A stretch of 64,000 nucleotides of DNA from Chrysophaeum taylorii (taxonomy: Eukaryota > Sar > Pelagophyceae > Pelagomonadales > Pelagomonadaceae). The notes below the pieces were generated by a model. The model had not been told where the DNA came from, made no database searches, and saw nothing but the letters and a program-made list of their open reading frames with translations. Every line of letters starts with the position of its first letter. Within the stretch, counting starts at the first letter, position 1. The position numbers were made by a program, and so were the translations under genes. Positions 46,401 to 56,148 of this stretch are shown piece after piece. Location of the stretch: NCBI GenBank assembly GCA_029834535.1, contig JAQMWT010000671.1, forward strand, positions 124,001-188,000, written 5' to 3'.

Positions 46401-47196
46401 GAAGACTCGCTCTGATGCAGTCGCCGAGACTCGCGAACGATTGAAATATTATACACAGATCGTCCGCGAGGCTCGTGATAAAGCTTTGAAGAAACAGCGA
46501 TTGGCTTACAATGCTGATCATGTTGATGTTGAATACAAGGAAGGATCGCACGTTTTGCTCTACATCCCTTTCCTTCAGAACAAACTTCGACCGGAATGGC
46601 GAGGGCCGTTTATTATCAAGGAACGCCTCTCCCCGGTCACCTATAGGATTGAGTCTCTCGACTCTCCGCCCGAAGAAAGACGTGTTCATGTAAGTCAGAT
46701 CACGCCGGTGATGGTACCTCCGATCGTTGATCAAACCATCCGCAAACCCGAAAAAACCTTCCGTGATGATTATCAGCACGGTAAGTTTGTTGTTTTCCGG
46801 ATTCCTGACCGGAAGCGCTCTGATTGGCGCAAGAAGATTTATGTTGCCGAAGTTTACGAGCCTTACGATTATCAGAATGATCGTGTTGCTCTACATTTCT
46901 ATTCCGATTTGGGTCCGAGCGATGATGTCGCTTATTTCAAGCCGACCTCTCACCTTTCGCACCGCAAGCTCAAGCCCGAATTCAAGGACGTTGAAGGTCG
47001 AAGTTTCACCGACAAGTCCCGAATTTCCTCCAACACAACTCCTTGTGTCACGGATTTCGCTCCGCACGAGATTGACGTGTTGGTCCCCAAGTTTACTTTA
47101 CGCAGTGGTCGTGTTCCTGAACCGATCATCACCCGCGTCTACCAGAAGATTCGTTCACGAGATGCTCGTAAGGCGAAGCCGCGCTCCTCGCGCTAG
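43414..47196 (+). CDS. Gypsy Pol polyprotein: reverse transcriptase, RNase H, integrase
   Basis: This is an intact 1260-residue frame from ATG. The reverse transcriptase (about residues 150-350) has SPWGFPVLMLPKK, AVDLRQLN, IDIRWGYHNLRL, FLRLPLGVKTAGALF and the catalytic VAFVDDIMM. RNase H (about 450-600) has FQIRSDASKDGLGAYL, YEPRRLELLAVI and LETDHRNL. The integrase has an H2C2 zinc region (YHDTPVNGGHMGRH ... CLVCQKA) and a DDE triad: CMDLFGPL, IRTDNGKEF and SNPAERVNRF. A GPY/F-like WRGPFIIKERLSPVTYRI module follows, then a 150-residue tail with FVVFRIPDRKRSDWRKKIYVAE that could be a chromo/Tudor-like reader. All catalytic residues seen are intact, so the enzyme part looks functional. Confidence 0.92.
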   Translation: MLLLLGPRQPNLDVPPDPERDREPKIKSEPSVRVKGERINKSHPEVKLKYEKKFDVPWKDAPRDVEGAPLPQTPEHVKDNEAIKVKIPTKEEVDKVVQELGIPDNPHLDDEAKLMLRHCVQYSWAFFDPIMRPVDSPPVSLRFKDANPRPIKMTPYRLTPAKLDCLRKQISEWCRDGVIRPANSPWGFPVLMLPKKGAEIGTSNAFRAAVDLRQLNDQLVNDSWPNIRQDDALAFLAMRRWRTCIDIRWGYHNLRLDPAAQDAVTMVSPLGAHSFLRLPLGVKTAGALFCKQMASDLSKWMYQDLVAFVDDIMMGSDDLHRHLQVLIEVMCHLAQRGYSGRTAKFHLLKDDIEFLGHISTPEGLKPNPKTLEALQKMPIPGTLPNTSPKTQIRSFIGMSNYCRRYVKGYSKIVEPLRRLCLEGVKFEWTPECQKAWDTIIEALVDSRGVYHADYDLPFQIRSDASKDGLGAYLFQIVEVKDDAGRVTREERVIEYWSRAVPKEMRNYEPRRLELLAVILSLEHFRAYIEGHRTVLETDHRNLTFLRKATHSSGQLARWAMRLANFDPELGYKPGKSPGMSIPDCLFRNPIDYVIETDEFGEPLNHAYLVFQELPRPVDDRGVPVSGCHFIMSFITTELPEDGDEDPEKDPMKLATSHATRQRRKNRARDEPQIFKDAAAYKDYIDKIPDNMTLAEIAREQESDATCEDIRYRMAQGQTPRRSRANERFEVVKDVLYRISADLHPMIVAPATLRKRIIRLYHDTPVNGGHMGRHSTVQAIQERFWWPHMSNEVGVFIAECLVCQKARTPEPKRAGLLQQPVYDGDGAVLCMDLFGPLPSAGPETYLLVFFDPFSHFLILDVLNDKTAESVLESFVINILLKGYLPQMIRTDNGKEFVNKLMREFCHLFNTRYQTTIPYHAQSNPAERVNRFIKAFLRVCLQGRNITDWPDFAHYIAFCYNRKFIPGTQISPFMLRLNRQPMLPTDYTLMDFDTRLLPKTRSDAVAETRERLKYYTQIVREARDKALKKQRLAYNADHVDVEYKEGSHVLLYIPFLQNKLRPEWRGPFIIKERLSPVTYRIESLDSPPEERRVHVSQITPVMVPPIVDQTIRKPEKTFRDDYQHGKFVVFRIPDRKRSDWRKKIYVAEVYEPYDYQNDRVALHFYSDLGPSDDVAYFKPTSHLSHRKLKPEFKDVEGRSFTDKSRISSNTTPCVTDFAPHEIDVLVPKFTLRSGRVPEPIITRVYQKIRSRDARKAKPRSSR

Positions 47197-47236
47197 CACC
47201 TCGCTGGGGCAGCTCGAATTCTTACCAGGGGAGTCC

Positions 47237-47572
47237 TGTGGCGGCAACTCCCGCCTCCTAAGGCTTACCCCTCTTCTAGGGCCCCCCCTCATCAGGGGCA
47301 CCCTACTCCGTTCCGATGATGTCAGAGTTTTCTCTGACATCATCTTCCTTTTCCGTGACATGTGTCACCCTGATTTCTGATTTCGATTATCCTTGATCAT
47401 AAAGCAACAGCCGATCCTCAAGTTGAGAGGACCAGGCGCAGGAGTTGTTTGTGGTCGCGTGGCGGGAGAACGGCCATCCTCGTCCAGTGATCCCACCAAG
47501 GGCACGGACGCGATCGGCGAGCCAGGATTCGAAGGCACGCCAGGTAGCCCCTAAAATTCTCCTTACGCCACA
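47237..47572 (+). repeat. Gypsy 3' LTR
   Basis: 336 bp, same ends as the 5' LTR, with one extra C and about three substitutions. It contributes an open frame that runs into the ankyrin gene downstream, but without an ATG. Confidence 0.92.
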
Positions 47573-47617
47573 CCGCCAACGTCCTTCCTCTTATTACTTA
47601 CCCCACTCTCCTTTTAG

Positions 47618-50585
47618 TTCGACGCTCTCACCCCGGCCAATCCAATACTATTGCCTTCTGATCGAGGAAGGCGCGGACGTCAATCGTCTCATGAACGACG
47701 AAGCCTCGCCGCTCATTATTGCGAGCGAGAACGGTAGCATCGATGTCGTTCGCCTTCTGCTCGAGCACGGGGCCAACGTCCACCAAGCTAGGGACGACGG
47801 CGCCTCATCGCTTTTCGTTGCGAGCAAGAACGGCCATGTTGATGTCGTTCGCGTTCTGCTCGAGCACGGCGCGGACGTCTCCGAGACCAATGAAGATGAC
47901 TGCTGCTCGGCGCTCTTTATTGCGAGCAAGAACGGCCACGTTGATGTCGTCCGCCTTCTGCTCGAGTACGACGCAGACGTCGACCAGACCGACATAGAAG
48001 ACTGCTCTCCGCTCTCCGTCGCTAGCGAGAACGGTCGCGTCGATGTCGCTCGTCTTCTGCTCGAGCACGACGCAGACGTCTACCAGGTTATGCCCTGCGG
48101 CTCCTCGTCGCTCATTGTTGCGAGCAAGAACGGCCACGTCGATATCGTCCGCCTTCTGCTCGAGTACCACGCACACGTCAACGAGACAAACGAAGTTGGC
48201 TGCTCTCCGCTCTCCGTTTTTAGCAAGAATAATCACGTCGATGTCGCGCGCCTTCTGCTCGAGCACAATGCAGACGTGGACCCAGATGAGAACGATATCC
48301 CCTCGCCACTCTGCGAAGCGAGCAAGAACGGTCACGTTGATGTCGTTCGCCTTCTGATCGACCACGGCGCAGACGTCAATCAGCTCAACATAGATGGCTG
48401 GTCGGCACTCACCGTCGCGCGAAGGAACGGTCACTTGGATGTCGAACTTCTTCTGATCGAGCGCGGCGCGTACGTCGATCAAACTAGGGACGGCGGCGGC
48501 TCATCGCTCTTCATTGCGAGCGAGCGCGGTGACGTTGATGTCGTAGGCCTTCTGCTCGAGTACGACGCAGATGTCAACCTGACCAACGAAGATGGCTGCT
48601 CGGCACTCATTATTGCAAGCAAGAACGGACACGTTGATGTGGTTCGCCTTCTACTCGAGTACGACGCAGACGTCAACCTGACCAACGAAGATGGCTGCTC
48701 GGCACTCACCGTCGCGCGAGAGAACGGTCACTTGGATGTCGTTCGCCTTCTGATCGAGTACGGCGCGCGCACCAATCGACCTATCGACGACTACTGCGCA
48801 TCGCTCTTCATTGCGAGCAGGGACGGCAACGTTGATTTCGTACGCGTTCTGATCGAGCTCGAAGTAGGCGTTAACCAGGCCAACGACGGTGGCTGCTCGG
48901 CGCTCATGATTGCAAGCAAGAACGGCCACGTTGATGTCGTACGCCTCCTGATAGAGCGTGGCGCGGACGTCAATCATTCCTTGAACAACGGAGCCTCATC
49001 GCTTTTCGTTGCGAGCAAGCGCGGTCACGTTGATGTCGTTCGCGTTCTGCTCGAGCACGACGCAGACGTCGACCATGCCAACGAAGATGGCTCCTCGCCG
49101 CTCATTATTGCGAGCAAGAACGGTCACGTTGATGTCGTCCGCCTTCTGCTTGAGTACGACCCAGACGTCAACCAGACCAACGAAGATGGCTGCTCTCCGC
49201 TCTCCGTTGCTTGCGAGAACCGTCACTTGGATGTCGCGCGTCTTCTGCTCGAGTGCCAAGCAGACGCCGACCAGGTTATGTCTTGCGGCTCCTCGTTGCT
49301 CATTGTTGCGAGCAAGAACGGCCACGTTGATGTCGTCCGCCTTCTGCTCGAGTACGACGCAGACGTGAACCAGTCCAACAAAGATGGCTGCTCTCCGCTC
49401 TCCGTTGCTAGCGAGAAGAATCACGTCGATGTCGCGCGCCTTCTGATCGAGCGCAGGGCCTGCGTCAACCAGGCCAACGAATACGACTACTCGCCGCTGT
49501 GCATTGCGAGCAGGAACGGTCACGTCGATGTCGCGCGCCTTCTGATCGAGCGCGGGGCCAACATCAACGTGACCAAGAACGACGAGATCTTTTCGCTTTT
49601 TGTTGCTATTGAGAATAATCATGTCGATCTCGCGCGCCTCCTGCTCGAGCACGGCGCAAAGGTCAATCAAACAAGCATCGACGGCGCCTTTTTGCTCTGC
49701 AATGCGAGCAAAAACGGTCATATCGAAGCTGCACGCCTTCTGCTCGAGTTGGGAGCCAACGTCAACCAGACGGTCTACGGCGCCGCCTCGGCGCTCTCCA
49801 ATGCGATCGAGAGGGGTTACGACGATGTCGCACGCCTTCTGCTAGAACACGGCGCAGACATCAACCAGGCTATGAACTGCGGCTCCTCGGCGCTCTTTAT
49901 TGCGTGCAGGAGCTGTCGCGTCGATATCGTACGCCTTCTGATTGAGCGCGGCGCAGATGTCAACCAGACCAACGAAGATGGCTCCTCACCGCTCTACATT
50001 GCAAGCCTGCATAATCGCGTCGATGTCGTACGCTTTCTGCTCAAGCACGGCGCAGACGCCAACCATTCCATGAACAACGGGGACTCGTTGCTATTCATTG
50101 CAAGCGAGCGAGGTCAGATCCATCACGTTCGCCTTCTGCTCAAACACGGTGCCAGCGTCAGCCAGGTCGATAATGGAGGCACCTCCTCGCTTTGCATCGC
50201 GAGCCGTAGGGGCCATCACGAAGTCGTGCGCATTCTTCTTGAGCACGATTCGCCGGCGAACCGCCCGAATAGCCAGGGGCTCACGCCTCTTGCGTGTGCG
50301 TGCATGCATGGCAGGTTCGAGACGGTGAGAGTCCTCCTCGCTCATCGGCACGACATTCGGCACGAGGCCATGACGAACATGAAGTCGATTCTTTACATCG
50401 TGCACATGCGTGGGTTTTTGCGGGGTTTGCCGTGGCTGCCGTATGCCGACACGACGCATCTCGTTTTCAGTAGTAATCAGAGCATTCGAGACTTGGCGGC
50501 GAATCACCCTGCTGTTGTACGACTTCTCGACAACGATGGCGACCAAGTCACCCGTCGGAGGAGCAAGCGCGCCAGACGACAGTAG
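47618..50585 (+). CDS. Large ankyrin repeat protein (about 27-28 repeats), 5' end uncertain
   Basis: About 27-28 consecutive 33-residue ankyrin repeats run from residue YYCLLIEEGADVN to LTPLACACMHGRF, many almost identical (SxLxxASKNGHVDVVRLLLE). A unique C terminus (GFLRGLPWLPYADTTH ... LAANHPAVVRLL) ends in the basic tail RRRSKRARRQ. The frame is open back into the gypsy LTR but has no ATG there. A strong acceptor-like signal, polypyrimidine then TTTTAG, ends at 47617, so the true first exon may lie upstream and the element may sit in an intron or the 5' region; otherwise the first in-frame ATG is near 47691. Near-identical repeats imply recent repeat expansion. The function is presumably protein binding. 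Confidence 0.75.
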
Positions 50586-51857
50586 ACAGAGTGTCGTCAC
50601 CAGACTCAACCTATACCTTGGAACGTCGTTGAAGCTGTTGGGCTTTGAACACAAAACCGCGCTGCTCTTCACGCGTGCACCTGAGTATCTGGCATCGTTT
50701 GGACAAACGCGATGAACACCGCATGCGCGTCCGTGTTCAAGGCGATTAGAGAGCGCCTTCACGAACACCGAGGGCCACAGGACCCCCTTGGTTTTGCGAG
50801 TGCATGATTCAATTTGACGTGGTCCCTGCTGGTATCTATCGCTCCTCTTCTGCGCCCTCGAAGTTTTGAATTTTTATTCATGGGCTTGTTGTTGTGCGCA
50901 AATTGGTGCTGCTCGGGTAGGGTCTCGGGATGGATGACATCTTTCACAGCATCTCCTACTACGTACTCGAGGTGATGTTCCTGCCGCGGCTTTGTGATGA
51001 ATGTAGCGGCGCGCAAGGTAGCCTTGGACTCAACGCTCCACCGGACGCGGGATAAACCTGAGGAGCGCCTGCGGGCGTCGGATGGGCCAGGCTTTCCGTG
51101 CCTTCGGGAAAAAAAAATCATCCGAAATTATTAGTTGTGAAATGGACTCGTTTTTTTGACCCACGGTGCCGTATTAAGCAATATTAGGTTGTTGTTTTTT
51201 CCAAACCGATGGTGTGCGGCGGAGAGCGCAATTGCCGGCGGCGAAATCGAAAACGTACTCCCTGGCCTTTTCTCCTTTCTTTTATCTTCCTCTGCACACG
51301 TCCATTCTGGCTTTATGAGTTCACCCGGGAGTTGTTTTAGGGAAAACCTCAATGCTTTTGTGGTAGGCGCCGCGCATTGGAGCCACGGGTCAGAGTTTGG
51401 GCTTGGCGACGGGCGCGTCCGGGGGGGGGGGCGCGCGAGAACAGCGTTTTGCTGGGCGCGGGGGGCGACACCCCTCCGCGCTAAAATCTTGCGCCCGGGG
51501 GGGGGGTGGGTCTGAGACCTCCCAGCACGAAAGTTTCATGCTAGGGGGGTGTCTGACCACCGCGCGCGCACCCGAGAAGACGTCGTAAGCGAGGATTGCT
51601 TACCTTGCTTGCCGTGCACCCAGGTGGCCAGCAGATCTATAGACCAAAGGACGGCCACGGACTGGGGCCGGCGACTCGGCGGAGAGGGAGCGCCTCTGCT
51701 GCTAGCCTCTCGCGCACTTCGCGGGCATAGGCGTAAAAGAATCGGACCAGAAGGAGCGCGGCTGCAGAAAATCACTGTGCCTCAGCCATACGCGCGACTC
51801 CGAGCAGTAAAACTTGATTATCGTACGCGTCCGGCGCGTCCTGTCCTGAAGAAGACA

Positions 51858-52152
51858 ATGATGACGACAACCCTGGTAAACATTGCGATGCCAACGAGCC
51901 AGACTCCGTCGACGAGTCCGCCCTCGAGGACGAGGAGGAGGAGAGCCCCGCTCCCGAGGTGAACCTCCGCGACTACCTCATGGACCTCGGAGACGCCACG
52001 TTCCTTGCGACCCATTCAGCATCGCCACACAACCAACTCGAACCCCAATTTCCCTGTCAAACTGTAGCCTATCTTGTAGAGCCACTCTGGTGCTGCAGTG
52101 CCCGTCGTCCTGGAGGGGGTCACCGTTCCTCCAGCGCTACAGGAAAGGCCTA
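51858..52152 (+). pseudogene. Acidic coding-like fragment
   Basis: One plus frame reads EDNDDDNPGKH, then an acidic DESALEDEEEESPAPEVNLRDYLMDLGDATFLATHSA, ending at a TAG at 52150-52152. The wording is protein-like but begins without an ATG. It may be an exon or a relic of an unknown protein. Confidence 0.35.
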
Positions 52153-52434
52153 GGGGAGGGGACACTGACTGACGCCCCAACGCAATACGGTCGTGTGTGT
52201 GTGTGTGTTTGAGGGTGGGGGAGGTTCGCGTCGTGTTCTCGCGCCCCCACCCCCTCCCCCGGAACGCGGCTGTCGCCAAGCCCTGTAGCCTCTTTTTCTC
52301 GACTTCGTTCTCCGCGATTCGGCTCAATATCATGAGGGGCGCGTGGTCCAAGTGCTTTCTCGATCTGCCGGCAGAGAAGTGGCGGCCCCGGGTCTACGAT
52401 AGCGCAATGTTATACATTTTGCAACGGCCGCTTA

Positions 52435-52630
52435 AAGCTGCGTGGCGTTGATGACCCGGGCCACATCGGGCCTTTGCGTGCCAAACATGGTAGTGGTGAA
52501 CTTTCTGTTGTTCCACTTGACCGCGGTGTGCCGTACGTATTAGGGATCGATCCAGTGGTCCCACGCCAGCGAGTATCTTGACGTTGCCGATTCAATTAGG
52601 GACCTCAAGGCCTTGTGGGTAATCTCCGCG
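52435..52630 (-). pseudogene. Coding-like relic, faintly integrase-like
   Basis: The minus frame reads EITHKALRSLIESATSRYSLAWDHW, one stop, then YVRHTAVKWNN and TTTMFGTQRPDVARVINA. The spacing of E, W and an MFG motif is faintly like the C-terminal part of an LTR-element integrase core. Too short and damaged to name firmly. Confidence 0.25.
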
Positions 52631-54115
52631 CCGTCCCGGCATCTCTAGATAGTACACGCTACCTTCTCGAGCAAAATGGCGCTTTGGTTGCCTATTTTCA
52701 TAAAAAAAACGATTTGTGGATTCTTTGTGGGTTCACTTCAACGTGAAGTCTCTGTTGTTGAAGCGAGCGCGTTTCCCACCGATTGAGCATGGGACACTCC
52801 AAACCCGCCGCAGTACTCATAAGGCGGGAGAATGACCCTACGGAACTCGCGTAGTGTAAACCGGCGGGAAAAAACAACAACAACGAAGAGGAAAAAAGGG
52901 AGAGATGGATCAAGCGAAGCCCACTCAACCGCAATTTGCCAGCGGATACAAGCAGCACGACGAGGGGCCCAGCTGCACACGAACCACGGTAGACTTGAAC
53001 TCTTCCCGCAGGGTCGAAGCGTGCGACGTGCGCCCGCCCATACTCAACGAGGGAGAGGATGTTTTTGGAGGGCGCCAAGAACGCTCGTTTGTGCGAAATC
53101 CTATTCGTGCGAGACGGTCACCTGCTGCGACTAGCAGATCCTAGCGTTGCGATACACGCACAGCATGGGCACTCTCCCATGTAGAAGGAGATCCTAAGGC
53201 AGCGCGGCGATACCTGTAGTCTGGGCAACAACGCGCGGGCTCGCGCAGTAGTACCCCACGGCTTGACGTGTTTAAGCTTCAGCCATTCTCGCACCGTCAT
53301 CGTAGGAGCATCCCAATTCATGACTCACCATGGTGCTCGTCCCGAGATATAGTATAGTCCGCCGTTCTTCGACAACAGCCAGGCATCAGACGTCAGAGGT
53401 TTATGGTCTGCGTGAGACGGATCACCCCACTCTGGATGCTAGAATCCGAGATGGAGAGCGTCTTTGCGAATCGACTCGGGGTCGAGAGCGCGCATAACAT
53501 GTTCTAGGGAGGGTGGTTCTTGGTGCTTATGGGAAGGTGTCATTGCCAGTCTCGTCGAGGCGGCAACCATGTTGCGATGTCGAAGTGCCCTCCGGGCGTT
53601 AATGTGCCATGAGTTCGAAGTTGACGCGGGAGTTTGAAAATGAATGAAATAGTCATGTTGGACGAGAGGAGAACATGGCTAAGTTCTTACGAGTTTATCT
53701 TCTTAGGGCGAGGCTGCGTGGCCAGTCGAGCGGTGGGCGCTTAGGACGTCGTACTCGATGCGGGTCCTGCGCGAAGCCTCCTGTTGCTTTCGTCTTGTGT
53801 CTGTCGGGCGTACATGCCCGATACGGCCGTAAGTCAGATGATCTCGCTGCTGGAAACATTCCTGGAGACTCACACAAAGAAACGCATCGCGTGGACATGG
53901 TTTTCAAATAGCACGACGCCGAGTCGGAAACACAAGGTAAGAAGTAAGCCATATTCAGCTCCGCAAGGATGCCCTTGTCTTCGTCGTTCGCACCATAATG
54001 CTCGGCATTGTGCCCGCATTGCCGTATGCGAAGGCGTAGGTCTTTCTGCAGGAGGTATCATTTCCTGGAATGTAGTCTTCTGGTGCTAGACACAGCAGCT
54101 CATCCGATGCCATCA

Positions 54116-54170
54116 CCCTTACTGATTTGCCACTACTTCCGCCCTTACTGATTTGCCACTACTTCCGAGC
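54116..54170. repeat. 27-bp tandem duplication
   Basis: The sequence cccttactgatttgccac with its continuation occurs twice head to tail. Confidence 0.8.
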
Positions 54171-54479
54171 GCCGTAAGATAATCGAGGGCGGCAGTGAGC
54201 TTGGCGTGTGCAAGGTCGCGCGCTTCTTTGTCTGTTGGCCACCAGAAGGGAAACGAGTAAGTAAACTCTTGTTCCGACTGGTGCTCAGACTTGAGACTCT
54301 TCAGGGGCATCTTTCTTTTTCAGGTCAACTTGTCCCGCGCTAAACAGCCTATTAACGCGGCCGTGCGCTTGCAACGCGAGCTGGCAAGCGTGCAACTCCG
54401 CTTAAGAATATGACAAGTGTGCCCTTCCCCGATCTCAGGAGCATTCCACGAGTCCAACATAGTTTAGTAACAACAAGAT

Positions 54480-54592
54480 TACAAGTTTGATCACAACAAG
54501 TTTGATCGCCAAGCTACGTGTTTGCTCGTATACTTACTGGTTTGATCATAAAACTTTAAGTTTGATCACAAAGCTACAAGATTGATCATACG
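54480..54592. repeat. Degenerate tandem array of aagtttgatca words
   Basis: About six imperfect copies of (c/t)aagtttgatcacaa or close variants lie within 110 bp. AT-rich compared with the surroundings. Confidence 0.65.
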
Positions 54593-55275
54593 CAAGCACT
54601 CGCAGAACAACATGGACAAACAAAGCCCGTACAAGACACCGCTGATACCGTGTTCTTCTCCTCATCCCCCAAGGGTATTGGGATGTGCACCGGACGTGGA
54701 TCTTTTCGACGTAGGATAGGCTGTCGTGGTTCATCTCGTTAAACCATTGGCAGATGATGTTGTTCCGGACGTCTACCAACCGCTTTTGCCGAGTAGAGCC
54801 TCCCGACGTGCCACCGCAGAGCCATTGATGAGGCCGCCACGGCCTCACGGAAGTGCTCTGCGCTACAGTTTGATTTGGGCTGGGTTTCTGACCAGGTGTA
54901 GCCATCAACATGCGTAACGATGAAGCCCATACGCCCATCACGACGAGCAACATGCTTATAGAAGTTTGTGTTTTGCAATAATTTAACGACAACGCCTGTG
55001 TTGTACTTTGCCCGTTGTTTGTCGACCAGCTTCTTTTGCAACTCGGCCATTTCGTGGACACACATACTGAAGTCGGATTTGTTTGGGAAGGTCGAGTGCA
55101 ATAGCATCTCGTCTTCGCACGCTCTGAGCTCACTACTCCCCGACGAGCTCACTCTCGGCACTGCCGCCGCGCTGTCCCAACTTTCGACGGGTGAGAACGA
55201 GCAGGTATGAGTTGGAGTCTGCGTCCTGTGCATCCCCGCGAACGCCAATAACGACGAGTCCTCGCCCGTTGTCAT
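54559..55275 (-). pseudogene. Broken ORF of unknown protein
   Basis: From about 55180 a minus frame reads naturally (LRACEDEMLLHSTFPNKSDF, MCVHEMAELQKKLVDKQRAK, FYKHVARRDGRMGFIVTHVDGYTW) to about 54790. It then appears to shift frame to LVDVRNNIICQWFNEMNHDSL. No family was recognised. It could be a transposase or host gene relic. Confidence 0.35.
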
Positions 55276-55457
55276 CCACGCCCGGCTCGCGTGGGGCTAT
55301 GTGACATCCCGCTCGCGCTTCAATTTGCAGGCGACTCAGAAGTCGGCTACTATCGATGATCTATAAACGCCTTTTGATGGCCTTGGTGCTCCACGCGCAC
55401 TTCAAGCACCTTCAACTCAATGCTTCTTTTCCACGGTCGAATGCATTTGGGCGACCC

Positions 55458-55826
55458 CTAGCATTTTTTTCTTGTCTTTGAAGGGGGAACGCGGGCGAGC
55501 CCATTTTGCTTCATGTATGCGATCGAGTCGACAAAGCGGGAACCGACCCTGATCGCCGATTTCCGTAGGTTGCGTACTACTCGCCACACTTTCGCAATGC
55601 TATAATAGACCCTGACCCTTCCTTGACGATACTGACGCGCATCACCCGCGTCGATCGACGTGCTCTCGTCCGCCTCGCTCGAGACCGACTGGAAGTATGA
55701 CGACCACCATGTCGGCGCGAACATCGACGAGCGAGTTTCAATGCGGCACATGGCGTGGTCTTGCGACTGAGGCTGCAGAGCCCCAGACCCCCTAAAGCGC
55801 ATGCTCCCGAGCACAACGATCCGCAT
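55458..55826 (-). CDS. Doubtful short ORF of unknown function
   Basis: A 122-codon frame from an ATG with mixed composition (VYYSIAKVWRVVRNLRKSA, VGSRFVDSIAYM). No domain was recognised. It ends in a basic KTRKKC tail and lies downstream of the HECT gene in decayed surroundings. Confidence 0.25.
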   Translation of the reverse strand: MRIVVLGSMRFRGSGALQPQSQDHAMCRIETRSSMFAPTWWSSYFQSVSSEADESTSIDAGDARQYRQGRVRVYYSIAKVWRVVRNLRKSAIRVGSRFVDSIAYMKQNGLARVPPSKTRKKC

Positions 55827-55879
55827 GAGAAGAAGGGTTGTTGCCCAAATGAAATTTGGCCATTGTATTAATTTATTTC

Positions 55880-56116
55880 TTAGTCCATGGAAAAGGCCGT
55901 GGCCAACTCCGGGTTGAGGACGAAGTCCAAGGCTGTTGCCAGCTCTGCTTTGGATTTGTACAGGGGAAGGTCAATCCGGTTGAAACACCTGGGGAGGGAC
56001 AAGAGTATTCAGACGGTCGAGGTTCCCAGACGTACGTATGACTTCGGGGATAGCAGGCCTGAGACAGTGCGACGGAGGTGAGCGTGAACTTGCGAATTTC
56101 GCCGTCTCGACCTAAC

Positions 56117-56148
<32 letters not shown>

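Larger units (their letters stand above)
41648..47572 (+). mobile_element. Ty3/gypsy-type LTR retrotransposon with intact Pol and an antisense methyltransferase-like fragment
   Basis: The element is 5.9 kb with LTRs of 335 and 336 bp, ends TGTGGCG/CGCCACA and a CCGCC target duplication. The LTRs differ at only about four positions, which indicates a recent insertion. It carries an antisense cytosine-5-methyltransferase-like fragment next to the 5' LTR, a sense frame of unknown type at 42339-43469, and a 1260-residue reverse transcriptase/RNase H/integrase frame. No recognisable gag zinc knuckle or aspartic protease motif was found, so it may rely on proteins supplied elsewhere. It lies just upstream of the large ankyrin gene. 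Confidence 0.92.
50586..55879. other. Accessory region of decayed sequence, no intact gene
   Basis: Over 5 kb with only short or broken frames. Poly-G tracts occur at about 51421-51431 and 51499-51508, and a (gt)n run at about 52192-52208. The pieces listed separately (51858-52152, 52435-52630, 54559-55275, 55458-55826) look like fragments of former genes or mobile elements. I recognised no complete domain and no RNA gene. Confidence 0.5.

Noticed and set aside
47445-47617. Ankyrin protein starting inside the gypsy 3' LTR
   Set aside because: The open frame there has only a TTG at its head and encodes LTR sequence that is also present in the 5' LTR; it is chance read-through.
47648-49721. 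Long antisense frames (115-241 codons) opposite the large ankyrin gene
   Set aside because: They mirror the 99-bp ankyrin periodicity and codon bias of the plus strand; their repeats are shadows of the ankyrin repeats.
51421-51431. Poly-G tracts near 51.42 and 51.50 kb as functional G-quadruplexes
   Set aside because: Single G runs are present, but no supported gene or promoter is near; there is nothing to tie them to a function.
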